53,103 nucleotides of DNA from Actinomycetales bacterium (GTDB lineage: Bacteria > Actinomycetota > Actinomycetes > Actinomycetales > Actinomycetaceae): positions 1 through 53,103 of the forward strand of contig JAATFD010000039.1 of the NCBI GenBank assembly GCA_015655375.1, written 5' to 3'. The notes under the pieces are model-generated. The model was not told the origin of the DNA and did not search any database. It saw nothing but the letters and a program-made list of their open reading frames with translations. Shown here in pieces: positions 43,832 to 52,379 of this stretch; position 1 is the stretch's first letter; each line of letters starts with the position of its first letter. The position numbers and the translations under genes were made by a program.

Positions 43832-45517
43832 ATGACTCGATCGCGCGCCTGGATCGGCGCAACAGCTGCCGCAGCGGCACTCACCCTCGGTCTAACCGCC
43901 TGCTCAACCGGAGGAAGCGGCACGGAATCGAACCCGTCGTCTTCCTCCGAATCCGCCTCGACGCAGGCGGGTGGCACTCTGACGGTCTACACGACGTCAA
44001 CCGAGCTCGACCTGGACCCCGCCAAGAGCCAGAACCTCGCCATCACCACTCTCGGACTCATCGCCCGGCGCCTGACCACGTGGGACGTCAAAGCCGAGGG
44101 CGAGACAACCGTCGTCCCCGACCTCGCCACCGATACCGGAACCGCGAGCGACGACGGGCGAACCTGGACCTACACCCTCAAAAACAACATCTTCTTCGAG
44201 GACGGAACGCCCATCACCTCCCACGACATCAAATATGGGATCGAGCGCTCCTTCGAGACATCCTTGAGTGGTGGACTCAGCTATCACAAGACACTTCTCG
44301 AAGGCGGGGACACCTACGCGGGACCGTTCGACGGCTCGTCCCTCAACTCGATTGAAACCCCGGATGACACAACCCTGATCTTCCATCTCAACAAGCCCTA
44401 TGGCGACTGGCCATGGATCGTCTCCTCTCCGGCATTCGCACCCGTCCCGGATGGCAAGGGCACCGATCCGCAGTACGGGCATGCTCCCGTCGCATCCGGC
44501 CCCTACCGCGTGGAGTCCAACGACCAAGGCTCCCAAGCGACCCTCGTGCGCAACGAGCATTGGGACCAATCGACGGATCCAGTGCGCACAGCAGGTCCCG
44601 ACAGCATCGTCTTCAAGATGGGCCAGGATGCCTCGGTGGCCGCTCAGTCGATCATCGCGGGCACCGGCGAGGCGAAGTCCGCCTTCCTCACCAGCTTCGT
44701 CCCGCCTTCGCAGATCGCCCAAGCCCAGGCCAGCCCGACCGGCAAGGACCTCCTGGTCACCAGCGGTGACGGCGCCGTCGAGTACCTGGCCATCAATACC
44801 CAACACGTGACGAATCTGAAAATCCGTCAGGCGATCCAGTACGCGACGGACAAACAGTCCTACCAGACCGCGTCTGGTGGGGAGATCGCCGGAGGATTCG
44901 CGACGACATTGATCACGCCGGGTGTCCCCGGGCGTGAGGACTATGACCTCTATCCCGCCGATGCCACCGGCGATATCGAGGAGGCGAAGTCCCTGATCGC
45001 TGAGTCCGGTGAGGAGGCGCCCGCGCTGACGCTCATTGCCAAACCCGACCAAGCCGAACAGGCCTCGGCCATCAAGACGGGGCTGGAACGGGCTGGATTC
45101 TCGATCACAATCTCCACGCTCGACTCCGAGGTTTACACCGACACGTTGACCAACGACGCCGGGGACTATGACCTCGCGCTGTCCAGTTGGCAGCCGGACT
45201 TTCCCTCCCCAAGCGCAAACATCTCCCCGCTTTTCGATTCCTCTCAGATCGGTGGCGGGAACTACAACCTCTCCCGGTATTCGAACTCGGAGGTCGATGC
45301 TCTGATCGCTCAGGCCACAGGTACCGTCGACCCCACGGAAGCAGAGAAGATTTGGGTCCAGGCTGACCGCCGGATCATGGAGGACTCCCCGGTCGTCCCG
45401 ATCCTGTACTCGCACAACACGTTCATCCACGGATCCGGCGTCTCGAACTTCTTCATCGGGTCTTTCCCGGCCTACCCGAACTACCTGAAGATCTCCCTCG
45501 GCGAGAGCGGGAAGTGA
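43832..45517 (+). CDS. Solute-binding lipoprotein of the peptide/nickel ABC importer
   Basis: The 561-residue protein is a family 5 extracellular solute-binding lipoprotein. The signal peptide ends in lipobox LTAC with Cys24, followed by a Ser/Thr-rich linker and then DLDPAKSQNL, DGRTWTYTLKNNIFFEDGTP and YDLALSSWQPDFPSP typical of oligopeptide/dipeptide binders. The ligand cannot be told. The ATG has AAAGGA 8 bases upstream. The stop overlaps the ATPase gene by GTGA. Confidence 0.93.
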   Translation: MTRSRAWIGATAAAAALTLGLTACSTGGSGTESNPSSSSESASTQAGGTLTVYTTSTELDLDPAKSQNLAITTLGLIARRLTTWDVKAEGETTVVPDLATDTGTASDDGRTWTYTLKNNIFFEDGTPITSHDIKYGIERSFETSLSGGLSYHKTLLEGGDTYAGPFDGSSLNSIETPDDTTLIFHLNKPYGDWPWIVSSPAFAPVPDGKGTDPQYGHAPVASGPYRVESNDQGSQATLVRNEHWDQSTDPVRTAGPDSIVFKMGQDASVAAQSIIAGTGEAKSAFLTSFVPPSQIAQAQASPTGKDLLVTSGDGAVEYLAINTQHVTNLKIRQAIQYATDKQSYQTASGGEIAGGFATTLITPGVPGREDYDLYPADATGDIEEAKSLIAESGEEAPALTLIAKPDQAEQASAIKTGLERAGFSITISTLDSEVYTDTLTNDAGDYDLALSSWQPDFPSPSANISPLFDSSQIGGGNYNLSRYSNSEVDALIAQATGTVDPTEAEKIWVQADRRIMEDSPVVPILYSHNTFIHGSGVSNFFIGSFPAYPNYLKISLGESGK

Positions 45518-47193
45518 ACGACATGAACACCGACATCTCCGTGCGCGATCTCAGCGTGTCCTTCGGAAACCATGAGGTCGCGCACGGAGTGTCCTTCGAT
45601 CTCACTTCGGGGCGCATCACCGCCCTGGTCGGTGAGTCCGGCTCCGGCAAGACCGTCTCCGCAATGGCCTTGCCCCGGCTGGAAGCACCCGGCGCCCGGG
45701 TCAGCGGTGGTGCTCGGGTGGCCGGGCCCGGACTCGAAGTCAATTTGCTGGCCGAGGACGCCGACCTTCACCTGATTCGCGGGGGCTTGATCGGCACAGT
45801 CTTTCAAGAGCCGGCCACAGCCTTCAATCCCCTGTTCACGATCGGTGACCAGATCGCAGAGTCGTGGCGCCCACCTTCTCACACTCACGCCAGCCATCAG
45901 ACGACCCGACGCGTGGTCGCCGATCAGCTGCGTGCTGCGGGCCTGACGGACACCGATCGGATCGCTCGGTCCTATCCACATCAACTCTCCGGCGGACAAC
46001 TGCAACGGGCGATGATCGCGATGGCCGTCATCAACACACCCGCGTTGCTGATCGCCGATGAGCCGACGACCTCGCTCGACGTCACCGTGCAGAAGGGAAT
46101 TCTCGATCTCATCCGCTCCCTCGCAACGGACTCCGGGATCGCGGTGTTGCTCATCACCCATGACATGGGCATCGTCGCGGAAGTCGCCGACGACGTCCAT
46201 GTCATGCACGACGGACGCATCGTCGAACACGGCGCGGTCGAGGAGGTCTTCCACCACCCGCAGGATGACTACACGCGAGCTCTGCTGGCCGCTGTTCCCC
46301 GGCTGCCCGACAGCGCGGCGGAAGCCGCCTTCCTCCGTGGGCCGCACGTCATGACCGAGCAGGATTCCTCGTCGGCTTCTCAGGCGGGTCCGGCGGTCGT
46401 GCGAGTCGACGGTCTCGCGGTGGCCTATGGCCGGCGCTCCCCAGTGGTCGAAGGCATCGCCTTTACGGCAGTCGCCGGTCAAACGGTCGCCCTCGTCGGT
46501 GAGTCCGGGTCGGGAAAGACCACGGTCGCACGGGCTGTGTCAGGTCAGCTCGCGCCCGCGGCTGGCACGGTCGAGATCGAGGGCGAGACGCTCAGCGACA
46601 CGCACCGGAGGGCCAGTCGCTCTCTGCTGGCTCGAATCGGCTATGTCTTCCAGGACAATGCCTCCGCGCTCAACCCCCGGCGAACCATCGGATGGTCGAT
46701 CGCCGAGCCCCTGTCGGTCGCCACCCCCGAGGACGCTTCATCCGCGCCCACGCGCGCGGAGATATCGAAGCGCGTCGTCGAGCTCCTCGAGCAGGTCGAG
46801 CTCCCGGCTTCGTACGCGCAACGCTATCCCCATCAGCTCTCCGGCGGGCAACGCCAACGCGTCGGCATCGCCCGCGCGCTCGCGCTATCCCCACATCTGG
46901 TGATCGCGGACGAGCCGACGTCATCGCTCGACGTGACCGTTCAAGATCGCATCCTCACGCTGGTGGAACGGTTGCAAGAAGAACTCGGGTTCGCCTGCTT
47001 GTTCATCTCTCACGATCTCGCGGTCGTCGCCCGCATCGCGGATGAGGTCTGCGTCATGCACACCGGGCGCATCGTCGAGCGCGGGACACCCGCCCAGGTC
47101 CTCATCGACCCGCAGGATCCGTACACCCGTGAACTCGTCGCGGCTTCCCCGAAGCTCGACTTGTCAGTCGGAGGCGGCCGAGACCTGCGGTGA
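45514..47193 (+). CDS. Fused double ATPase of the peptide/nickel ABC importer (DppD-DppF fusion)
   Basis: The 559-residue protein carries two complete ABC ATPase domains, as a DppD-DppF fusion. The first has Walker A GESGSGKTVS (about 37), signature LSGGQLQRAMIA and Walker B LLIADEPTTSLD. The second repeats these as GESGSGKTTVA (about 330), LSGGQRQRVGIA and LVIADEPTSSLD. Start is GTG 45514, overlapping the lipoprotein stop, or ATG 45523. The two motors serve the two permeases. The 3' end overlaps the convergent methyltransferase gene by 30 bases. Confidence 0.92.
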   Translation: MNDMNTDISVRDLSVSFGNHEVAHGVSFDLTSGRITALVGESGSGKTVSAMALPRLEAPGARVSGGARVAGPGLEVNLLAEDADLHLIRGGLIGTVFQEPATAFNPLFTIGDQIAESWRPPSHTHASHQTTRRVVADQLRAAGLTDTDRIARSYPHQLSGGQLQRAMIAMAVINTPALLIADEPTTSLDVTVQKGILDLIRSLATDSGIAVLLITHDMGIVAEVADDVHVMHDGRIVEHGAVEEVFHHPQDDYTRALLAAVPRLPDSAAEAAFLRGPHVMTEQDSSSASQAGPAVVRVDGLAVAYGRRSPVVEGIAFTAVAGQTVALVGESGSGKTTVARAVSGQLAPAAGTVEIEGETLSDTHRRASRSLLARIGYVFQDNASALNPRRTIGWSIAEPLSVATPEDASSAPTRAEISKRVVELLEQVELPASYAQRYPHQLSGGQRQRVGIARALALSPHLVIADEPTSSLDVTVQDRILTLVERLQEELGFACLFISHDLAVVARIADEVCVMHTGRIVERGTPAQVLIDPQDPYTRELVAASPKLDLSVGGGRDLR

Positions 47194-48033
47194 GCGCGCT
47201 TGCTGCGATGCGAACAAACACATTGCGGCGGCGGAGGCGACATTGAGCGACTCGGCATCCCCGGACATCGGAATGCGCACGAGGATGTCGCACGCACCCT
47301 CCTCCTCGTCGGACAGACCCTGAGCCTCGTTGCCGAAGACCCATGCATGCGGAACCGTCAGGGCGCCCTCAGCCCGCGTCAGAGCTTCGCCCAGAACGGC
47401 ATCGAGACCGATCGACCCGCTGGTCCCGGACGTGCCCATGATCAGGAGCTCCTCGTCGTGGAAGGCTGCCGCAACATCGACGAGTGAGCCCTCGGAGACG
47501 ATGGGCAGATGGAAGACCGAGCCGGCGGAGGCACGCACCACCTTGGGGCTGTGGACGTCAACGGTCCCTTCGGTCACGACGACGCGTGAGGCGCCCATGG
47601 CGTCTGCCGTGCGAATGATCGCGCCGACATTGCCGGGGTCCTGAGCTCGGGCCAGGACGGCGACCGTTCCGGGTTCTCCTCTGTCGGGCCCGCCGACCAC
47701 GGCCTCCTGGCTCGCAACGGCGAGGACACCCTGAGCATCGGGCGACATGGCATGGGCGACCTCGTCGGAGACGAGGTGAACCCACCGCGTAGCCAAGTGC
47801 GCAGCAGTGAGGATGTCGGGATGTCGGTCGGCGGCCTCGTCACTGACATAGACGTCACGCAGCCACTGGCCACGATGGCGCACGACCTCTCGCACCGCCT
47901 GTGGTCCCTCGACCAGCATGAGGCCTGTACGCGAACGTGCCGAGCGCCCGGCCAGTCGGGCCACTCCACGCACACGCTCGGCGTGGGGGTTGTCCAGACG
48001 GGACGGGCGCTCGATGTCGCTGTGAGTACTCAC
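47164..48033 (-). CDS. SpoU-family RNA 2'-O-methyltransferase
   Basis: The 289-residue protein has the SpoU/TrmH knotted methyltransferase: motif 1 DPGNVGAIIRTADAMGA, motif 2 VFGNEAQGLSDEE and motif 3 IPMSGDAESLNVASAAAM. It probably methylates rRNA or tRNA; the exact target is not shown. The GTG at 48033 fits the family N-terminus; the open frame to 48132 crosses rplT. Its place just after rplT is standard in actinobacteria. Confidence 0.9.
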   Translation of the reverse strand: MSTHSDIERPSRLDNPHAERVRGVARLAGRSARSRTGLMLVEGPQAVREVVRHRGQWLRDVYVSDEAADRHPDILTAAHLATRWVHLVSDEVAHAMSPDAQGVLAVASQEAVVGGPDRGEPGTVAVLARAQDPGNVGAIIRTADAMGASRVVVTEGTVDVHSPKVVRASAGSVFHLPIVSEGSLVDVAAAFHDEELLIMGTSGTSGSIGLDAVLGEALTRAEGALTVPHAWVFGNEAQGLSDEEEGACDILVRIPMSGDAESLNVASAAAMCLFASQQARSPQVSAASD

Positions 48034-48052
48034 GCGAGTGCTCTCAGCGGTC

Positions 48053-48433
48053 TCAGGCCTTCGGGGCGTTGACGTCGGCGGGCAGCGCAGCCTTGGCGGC
48101 CTCAACGACGGCTGTAAAAGCCGCCGGATCATTGACGGCCAGCTCGGCCAGCATGCGGCGATCGACCTCGATCTCGGCCAGGCTCAGTCCCTGGATGAGG
48201 CGGTTGTAGGTCATGCCGTTGGCGCGGGCAGCCGCGTTGATGCGCTGGATCCACAGGCGGCGGAAGTCGCCCTTGCGCACCTTGCGGTCACGGTAGGAAT
48301 ACGTGAAGGAGTGGGTGACCTGCTCCTTCGCCTTGCGATACATGCGCGAGCGCTGGCCACGGTAGCCAGAGGCCTGCTCGAGGATGGTGCGGCGCTTCTT
48401 CTTGGCGTTGACGGAACGCTTGACACGTGCCAT
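48053..48433 (-). CDS. rplT: 50S ribosomal protein L20
   Basis: The 126-residue protein shows the L20 sequence: [15 protein letters not shown] at the start, [17 protein letters not shown] and [20 protein letters not shown]20 helps early assembly of the large subunit. It follows rpmI by 32 bases in the infC-rpmI-rplT set. Confidence 0.97.
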   Translation of the reverse strand: MARVKRSVNAKKKRRTILEQASGYRGQRSRMYRKAKEQVTHSFTYSYRDRKVRKGDFRRLWIQRINAAARANGMTYNRLIQGLSLAEIEVDRRMLAELAVNDPAAFTAVVEAAKAALPADVNAPKA

Positions 48434-48465
48434 TTCTCAGTTCTCCTTCGCTTCGGACGCGCCGG

Positions 48466-48660
48466 TCACTTGCCCAGTAGGGCGCGGACTCGCTTGGCAT
48501 CGGCCGTCTTGAGGACCTGGTCGGAAGCCAGACGACGGGTCTTGCGGCTGGACTTGTGCTCCAGCAGGTGGCGCGCACCGGCCTGCTCACGCATGAGCTT
48601 GCCGGAACCGGTCACGCGAATGCGCTTCTTCGTCCCGGAGTGCGTCTTGTTCTTCGGCAT
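48466..48660 (-). CDS. rpmI: 50S ribosomal protein L35
   Basis: The 64-residue basic protein starts [20 protein letters not shown], the standard L35 N-terminus, and ends RVRALLGK. The ATG at 48660 is preceded by a GAACGAGAGAC stretch. A longer open frame to 48720 overlaps the infC stop and is not used. Confidence 0.96.
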   Translation of the reverse strand: MPKNKTHSGTKKRIRVTGSGKLMREQAGARHLLEHKSSRKTRRLASDQVLKTADAKRVRALLGK

Positions 48661-48716
48661 GTCTCTCGTTCCTTCTTCTGTGCGAGCGCGGGAACTCAGC
48701 CCCCGCGCCTCGGTCT

Positions 48717-49343
48717 TCACTCTGCGGAGCCCGCTCCACGTGCCTGGTCCCTGGTGGCGCGCTCCGCCTGCTTGTCGCGGCGGGCATCTCGCTCGGCGTC
48801 ACGACGCTTGCGTTGCTCGGTGAGTGCGTCAGCCTTGCGCTTGGTCGGAGCGAGCACCATCGTCATGTTGCGCCCATCCTGACGGGGCATCGACTCGACG
48901 GTGGCGAGGTCTCCGACCTCTTCCGACAGGCGCTGGAGCAGTCGGACACCGGCCTCGGGCCGGGACTGCTCACGTCCGCGGAACATGATCATGACCTTGA
49001 CCTTGTCGCCCTGATTGAGAAAGCGCACGACGTGCCCCTTCTTCACAGCGAAATCATGGTCATCGATCTTGAGCCGGAAACGAATTTCCTTCAGCTGCGT
49101 GTTCGCCTGATTGCGGCGCGCATCGCGGACCTTCTGGGCCGTCTCATACTTGTACTTGCCGTAATCCATGAGTCTGACGACCGGGGGCTTCGCATCGGGC
49201 GCGACCTCCACGAGATCGAGCCCGGCCTCCTCGGCCAGTCGAAGGGCATCCTCCACGCGGACGATGCCCACCTGTTCGCCACCGGTGCCGACGAGGCGCA
49301 CCTCGGGGACCCGAATCCGCTCATTGATACGAGGCTCGCTGAT
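48717..49343 (-). CDS. infC: Translation initiation factor IF-3, ATC start
   Basis: The 208-residue protein binds the small subunit and checks start codons. It begins [17 protein letters not shown], the usual IF-3 N-terminus, then [28 protein letters not shown] and [14 protein letters not shown]. The only codon at the right place is ATC (49341-49343), with AAGGAG (49350-49355) exactly 6 bases upstream. infC in many bacteria uses such rare starts (AUU, AUC, AUA) so that IF-3 can control its own synthesis. The C-terminus has an extra charged tail (about 30 residues). Confidence 0.93.
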   Translation of the reverse strand: MSEPRINERIRVPEVRLVGTGGEQVGIVRVEDALRLAEEAGLDLVEVAPDAKPPVVRLMDYGKYKYETAQKVRDARRNQANTQLKEIRFRLKIDDHDFAVKKGHVVRFLNQGDKVKVMIMFRGREQSRPEAGVRLLQRLSEEVGDLATVESMPRQDGRNMTMVLAPTKRKADALTEQRKRRDAERDARRDKQAERATRDQARGAGSAE

Positions 49344-49381
49344 GAGTGACTCCTTCCAGAGTGTGACTAGGACGAGGCACG

Positions 49382-49418
49382 AAAAAAGGCCTTCGTGCCC
49401 TAACGCGCACGAAGGCCT
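49382..49418 (-). terminator. Intrinsic terminator/attenuator in the infC leader
   Basis: A perfect 12-bp stem on the minus strand (AGGCCTTCGTGC with GCACGAAGGCCT, 49387-49418, loop of 8) runs directly into six Ts (49382-49387). It is upstream of infC, not at a gene end, so an attenuator role is likely. Confidence 0.85.
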
Positions 49419-49496
49419 GCCTCGGTGGGCGGCCCGGGGGCCACATGCCGATGAACCCGATTCCCTGCGTGAACTGACTTGCACCAATCTCACGAT

Positions 49497-49522
49497 CCGT
49501 CCGACCTGTTCCGGTCGGACGG
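49497..49522 (-). promoter_or_regulatory. Upstream hairpin of the infC leader
   Basis: A perfect 10-bp stem, CCGTCCGACC (49497-49506) with GGTCGGACGG (49513-49522), closes a 6-base loop. It lies about 80 bases before the attenuator and may stabilise or sense during leader folding. Confidence 0.55.
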
Positions 49523-49585
49523 CGGGCATCCAGGTGGGAGGATCTCCGCTTGCGTCCCGGGCTCATCACCCGGTCGGTCTCATTA

Positions 49586-49594
49586 AGAATAGCA
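49586..49594 (-). promoter_or_regulatory. Candidate extended -10 promoter of the infC operon
   Basis: On the minus strand TGCTATTCT forms an extended -10 box (TGn before TATTCT). No clear -35 box is visible. Confidence 0.4.
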
Positions 49595-50121
49595 GGGACG
49601 GCGGGGACGGCTCCAGCCCGCGGGTGTGGGCTGGGTCGCGTCGATGGACGCCGCTGGGTTTCAACACACCGTGGGACCGATGCAATTCGTTGGTCTCCGG
49701 GGCATTGGCACCACCTACCACGATCGATCCTGTCAGACCTCAACAGACTCACAGCTGTTCCGATTCTTCGATCTCATGACCACCCTCGATCCAGATCGAA
49801 GATCTGACCCCACCAAGCGCCATCAAGTGCTCATTCTCTTCGACCTCGGCATGAACCATTTCCACAGGTCCCGCAAACCTACAGGTCACAGACTCTGCAT
49901 CCAGACCAACGCCGTAAACCCACCCTCGAGATCGAACGGATTGAGCATTCCGTGTCCTGGTTTTTCGATCTCGCCACCAATCTTCGCCGAGATCGAGCCT
50001 TTTGAACCATGACTAGCACGCCGATGTCCGATTCTTCGATCTCGAGGCCAACCTTCTTTCAGATCGAAGAATTGGCACAGTCTCTCAGCGGGGCACGAGC
50101 ACATGATGGAAAACCAACATC
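49595..50121. other. Long intergenic region with inverted-repeat cluster
   Basis: About 530 bases between the infC leader and the DUF559-type gene hold no convincing gene. An open plus-strand frame (49626-50012) gives a low-complexity, unrecognised peptide and is probably chance. The notable content is the inverted-repeat cluster, listed separately. Confidence 0.6.
49765..50072. repeat. Cluster of inverted repeats with constant 18-base centre
   Basis: Three clear copies have the form TCGATCT-N18-AGATCGA. Copy 1 (49765-49802) has 10-bp arms (TCTTCGATCT). Copy 2 (49965-49996) has 7-bp arms in the same frame. Copy 3 (50031-50072) has 12-bp arms (ATTCTTCGATCT). The 18-base centres differ in sequence but not in length. 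A degenerate copy begins at 49837 (TCTTCGACCT) and an isolated arm AGATCGAA at 49929. The flank TCCGATTCTTCGATCTC is repeated exactly at 49759-49775 and 50027-50043. Neighbouring starts lie about 62-72 bases apart or a multiple. Confidence 0.75.
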
Positions 50122-51198
50122 TCATACGATCTTCAATGCCTTCCGAGGGTCAGTTGGCAGTGACAGTCCACTCTGGGCCACCCGCGCCGAGATCTCCGAC
50201 ATCACAAGATCGGGATTCGAGAGCTCCCGCCATTCGAAGCGGACCACCACGAATCCCTCACGCTCGATCAACTTCTGACGTTGGTCACGCTCACTCAGGC
50301 TGTCGAGGACCTCCGGAACCTGTCGACCATACTTTGCCTTCCCATCAAATTCGATCACCAGACAGATCTCGGGGATTCCGATGTCAGCAAAGAAAGCCCG
50401 GCGCCCACACTTGATCCGAAATTGAGTGACGATGCCCGTCACTCCCCTGGTGCGCAGGATCCACAACAGGACTGCCTCGGCGACCGACTCACAGCCCGCG
50501 TCCGCGACTTCAATGATCCGAGAAGCCCTCGCCCGACCGCGAGCTCCCGGCTTCATCCGTTCGATGTCGGTAAGCAATTGGGCCCGTATGGATTCCTCGG
50601 CAACCCTACCGACGTGATCAGAGTGTTTGTCATAGTGGGACAGTGCAGCCAGCCCACCACAAGCGATGACGAACGCGGGCAACGAGGCGAGCGGCCGAGC
50701 ACACGACACCATCAGGCCTTCCAAGGTTTCGACCCTGAGCAGTACCCTCGCATCTCCAAGTGGTCCAACCGCCTGTTGTGGCTTCCGGCCATGATGACGC
50801 CGAACGTGAGCAGCGCGTACGACCTCGTTCCCATCGAGTGCGACCGGAGGAAGCTCAGGCGATCTGGACCCGGGCCGTCCGGGGAGCCAGAGGTGCACGT
50901 CCTGTGCCGGAGTGACTCGCGCGATGCCATGAAGCAGCGCGGCTGTCTCACCCACCATGACTCCATCGGGATGACGATGGGCGACAGATTGGGCACGGGC
51001 AAGACCCACAGCCTCGATGACCTGCCATGATGTGTCGAAAGAACGCAGGAAGTCAGCGTCCAGATATGCCCCACTCGCGATCCGAACAAGGTCGCCCGCC
51101 GCGAGGCGCTTCGAGACTCGCAGAATTCGCTGCTCGGAGCAGAAGTGGAGATGCTCTCCAACCTCGTCGATCGTGGGCAGCCGCCCTGGACCCGCCAT
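50122..51198 (-). CDS. AbiEi-like/DUF559-type protein (possible nuclease or antitoxin-like)
   Basis: This 358-residue protein has an N-terminal part (about 15-60; ILRVSKRLAAGDLVRIASGAYL) resembling the winged-helix start of AbiEi-type antitoxin domains. A central region with GETAALLHGIARV, seen in the same group, follows. The C-terminal 100 residues have a DUF559/Vsr-like endonuclease pattern: FADIGIPEICLVIEFDGKAK, then RDQRQKLIEREGFVVVRFEW. The Asp, Glu and Lys could form a D-ExK-type site. Such proteins are common in actinobacteria, mostly uncharacterised. The ATG at 51198 is chosen for AAGGAG 7 bases upstream. No partner toxin gene is adjacent. The 3' end borders the inverted-repeat cluster. 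Confidence 0.7.
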   Translation of the reverse strand: MAGPGRLPTIDEVGEHLHFCSEQRILRVSKRLAAGDLVRIASGAYLDADFLRSFDTSWQVIEAVGLARAQSVAHRHPDGVMVGETAALLHGIARVTPAQDVHLWLPGRPGSRSPELPPVALDGNEVVRAAHVRRHHGRKPQQAVGPLGDARVLLRVETLEGLMVSCARPLASLPAFVIACGGLAALSHYDKHSDHVGRVAEESIRAQLLTDIERMKPGARGRARASRIIEVADAGCESVAEAVLLWILRTRGVTGIVTQFRIKCGRRAFFADIGIPEICLVIEFDGKAKYGRQVPEVLDSLSERDQRQKLIEREGFVVVRFEWRELSNPDLVMSEISARVAQSGLSLPTDPRKALKIV

Positions 51199-51660
51199 GT
51201 CGATGCTCCTTGACGTCATCGACACTGTGCCAGTTCTCGCTCACGATGGGCCGACGCACACAGGCAGCCTGTGGACAACGGACCACTCATCGTGGTGCTG
51301 TGGACGGCGAATCCGACTCCGACGCGATTGCCTGGATCCACCCACCTGAGATCGGCATCCCCAGGGACTCTCGGCATGGGATGGACAGATCTTTCGGATG
51401 CCGCCACCACGACCACCAGCATCGGACCACCCGACGCTGATCCGACAATCACGATCCCTGGCGGCCCCGGTCGTGGCCCCGAATACGTTGGTGACCTGTC
51501 AGAGCTCGGAAAACTCCGGTCGACGATCGGTGCTCTGCCACCCGCCGATGTTTGGGCCAGACCTCGTGGTGCTGCCGGAGCACCAGCCCCGCCCCACTCA
51601 ATTGATCAGTCCCCGGCAAACGACACTCTGGCACTGAACTCTGTCGATAAACTCGCGACC
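51199..51660. other. Intergenic region before the HAD gene
   Basis: These 462 bases lie between two divergent genes. A plus-strand frame is open from 51271 into the HAD gene, but its first 130 codons are low-complexity and unlike any HAD N-terminus, so I treat them as non-coding. I see no RNA gene or clear promoter. Confidence 0.5.
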
Positions 51661-52345
51661 GTGACCCTCAAGGCCGTGTTCTTCGATTGGCGTGGCACGC
51701 TCGTCGTTCCTCCCACCCTTGAAGAGTGGGTCGAGGACGCCCTCAGACGAACCGCGCGTCCACTGGATCAAACTGTGGTGATCGTTTCACGAATCCTCGC
51801 CGCCAGCGGCCCCAAGGACAGACTCGAGACGTCGGGAATTGACGCTGATCAAGAATTTCACCACAGCGTCTTCATGTCGGTCTTTTCAGATGCGGGTATT
51901 GACGACGAGCTCAGCGCTGCGCTCGACGAGTCCGAGGCAGATCCCCCTGCGGAATCCGTTTGCGACTGACGCCGAGACAGTGTTTCGCGCCCTGGCGGAG
52001 GCTGGCCTCCGAATCGGGATCGTCAGCGATATTCACTTTGACATCCGCCCGGCGTTCGTTCACGTGGGGCTTGATCCTTTTGTCTCCGCATATTCTCTGT
52101 CCTACGAGCTGGGCGTTCAAAAGCTCGACCACAAGATCTTTCACCACGCCCTGGCTCCACTCCACGTCGCGGCGGACCACGCGTTGATGGTCGGAGACCG
52201 ATCGCACCCCGACGGCGGCGCGGTCGAACACGGCATTCCCACGCTGCTGGTGCCAACCCTGAAATCTGTTGATGACTGCCGACTGGATTTGGTTCTCTCG
52301 GCTGCAGGTGTCCGGTCTTCGCTGGAGCAAGCCCCACCCACGTGA
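51661..52345 (+). pseudogene. HAD-family phosphatase broken by a one-base frameshift
   Basis: The first frame holds HAD motif I in LKAVFFDWRGTLVVPP (from GTG 51661) and ends at a TGA at 51967-51969. The second frame, from about 51948, continues with NPFATDAETVFRALAEAGLR, motif II VSDIHFD, motif III Lys in LDHKIFHHAL and motif IV MVGDRSHPDGGA, to 52345. Removing one C from the CCCCC at 51943-51947 joins the two into a full-length HAD hydrolase of about 227 residues. The break may be a real mutation, slipped-strand variation or a sequencing error. The start is uncertain, as no ribosome binding site is evident. Substrate unknown. Confidence 0.8.
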
Positions 52346-52379
52346 GTTCGGTGCCGGAGGAACCGGTTCCCTGCCCCAC

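Larger units (their letters stand above)
49344..49580 (-). promoter_or_regulatory. infC operon leader
   Basis: The leader of about 240 bases between a candidate extended -10 promoter and the ATC start contains two strong hairpins on the minus strand (listed separately). The second resembles an intrinsic terminator and lies 39 bases before infC. This arrangement suggests attenuation control of the operon, as known for L20/IF-3 operons in other phyla; the sensing mechanism here is not evident. Confidence 0.6.

Noticed and set aside
43997-45430. A 477-codon minus-strand frame
   Set aside because: It lies entirely within the solute-binding lipoprotein gene and shows no recognisable domain.
49626-50012. 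A 128-codon plus-strand frame in the repeat region
   Set aside because: No ribosome binding site and a translation lacking any family pattern. It crosses the inverted repeats and probably stays open by chance.
49765-50072. CRISPR array
   Set aside because: Units are inverted repeats with a fixed centre, arms vary, spacing is irregular, and there are no cas genes in the window.
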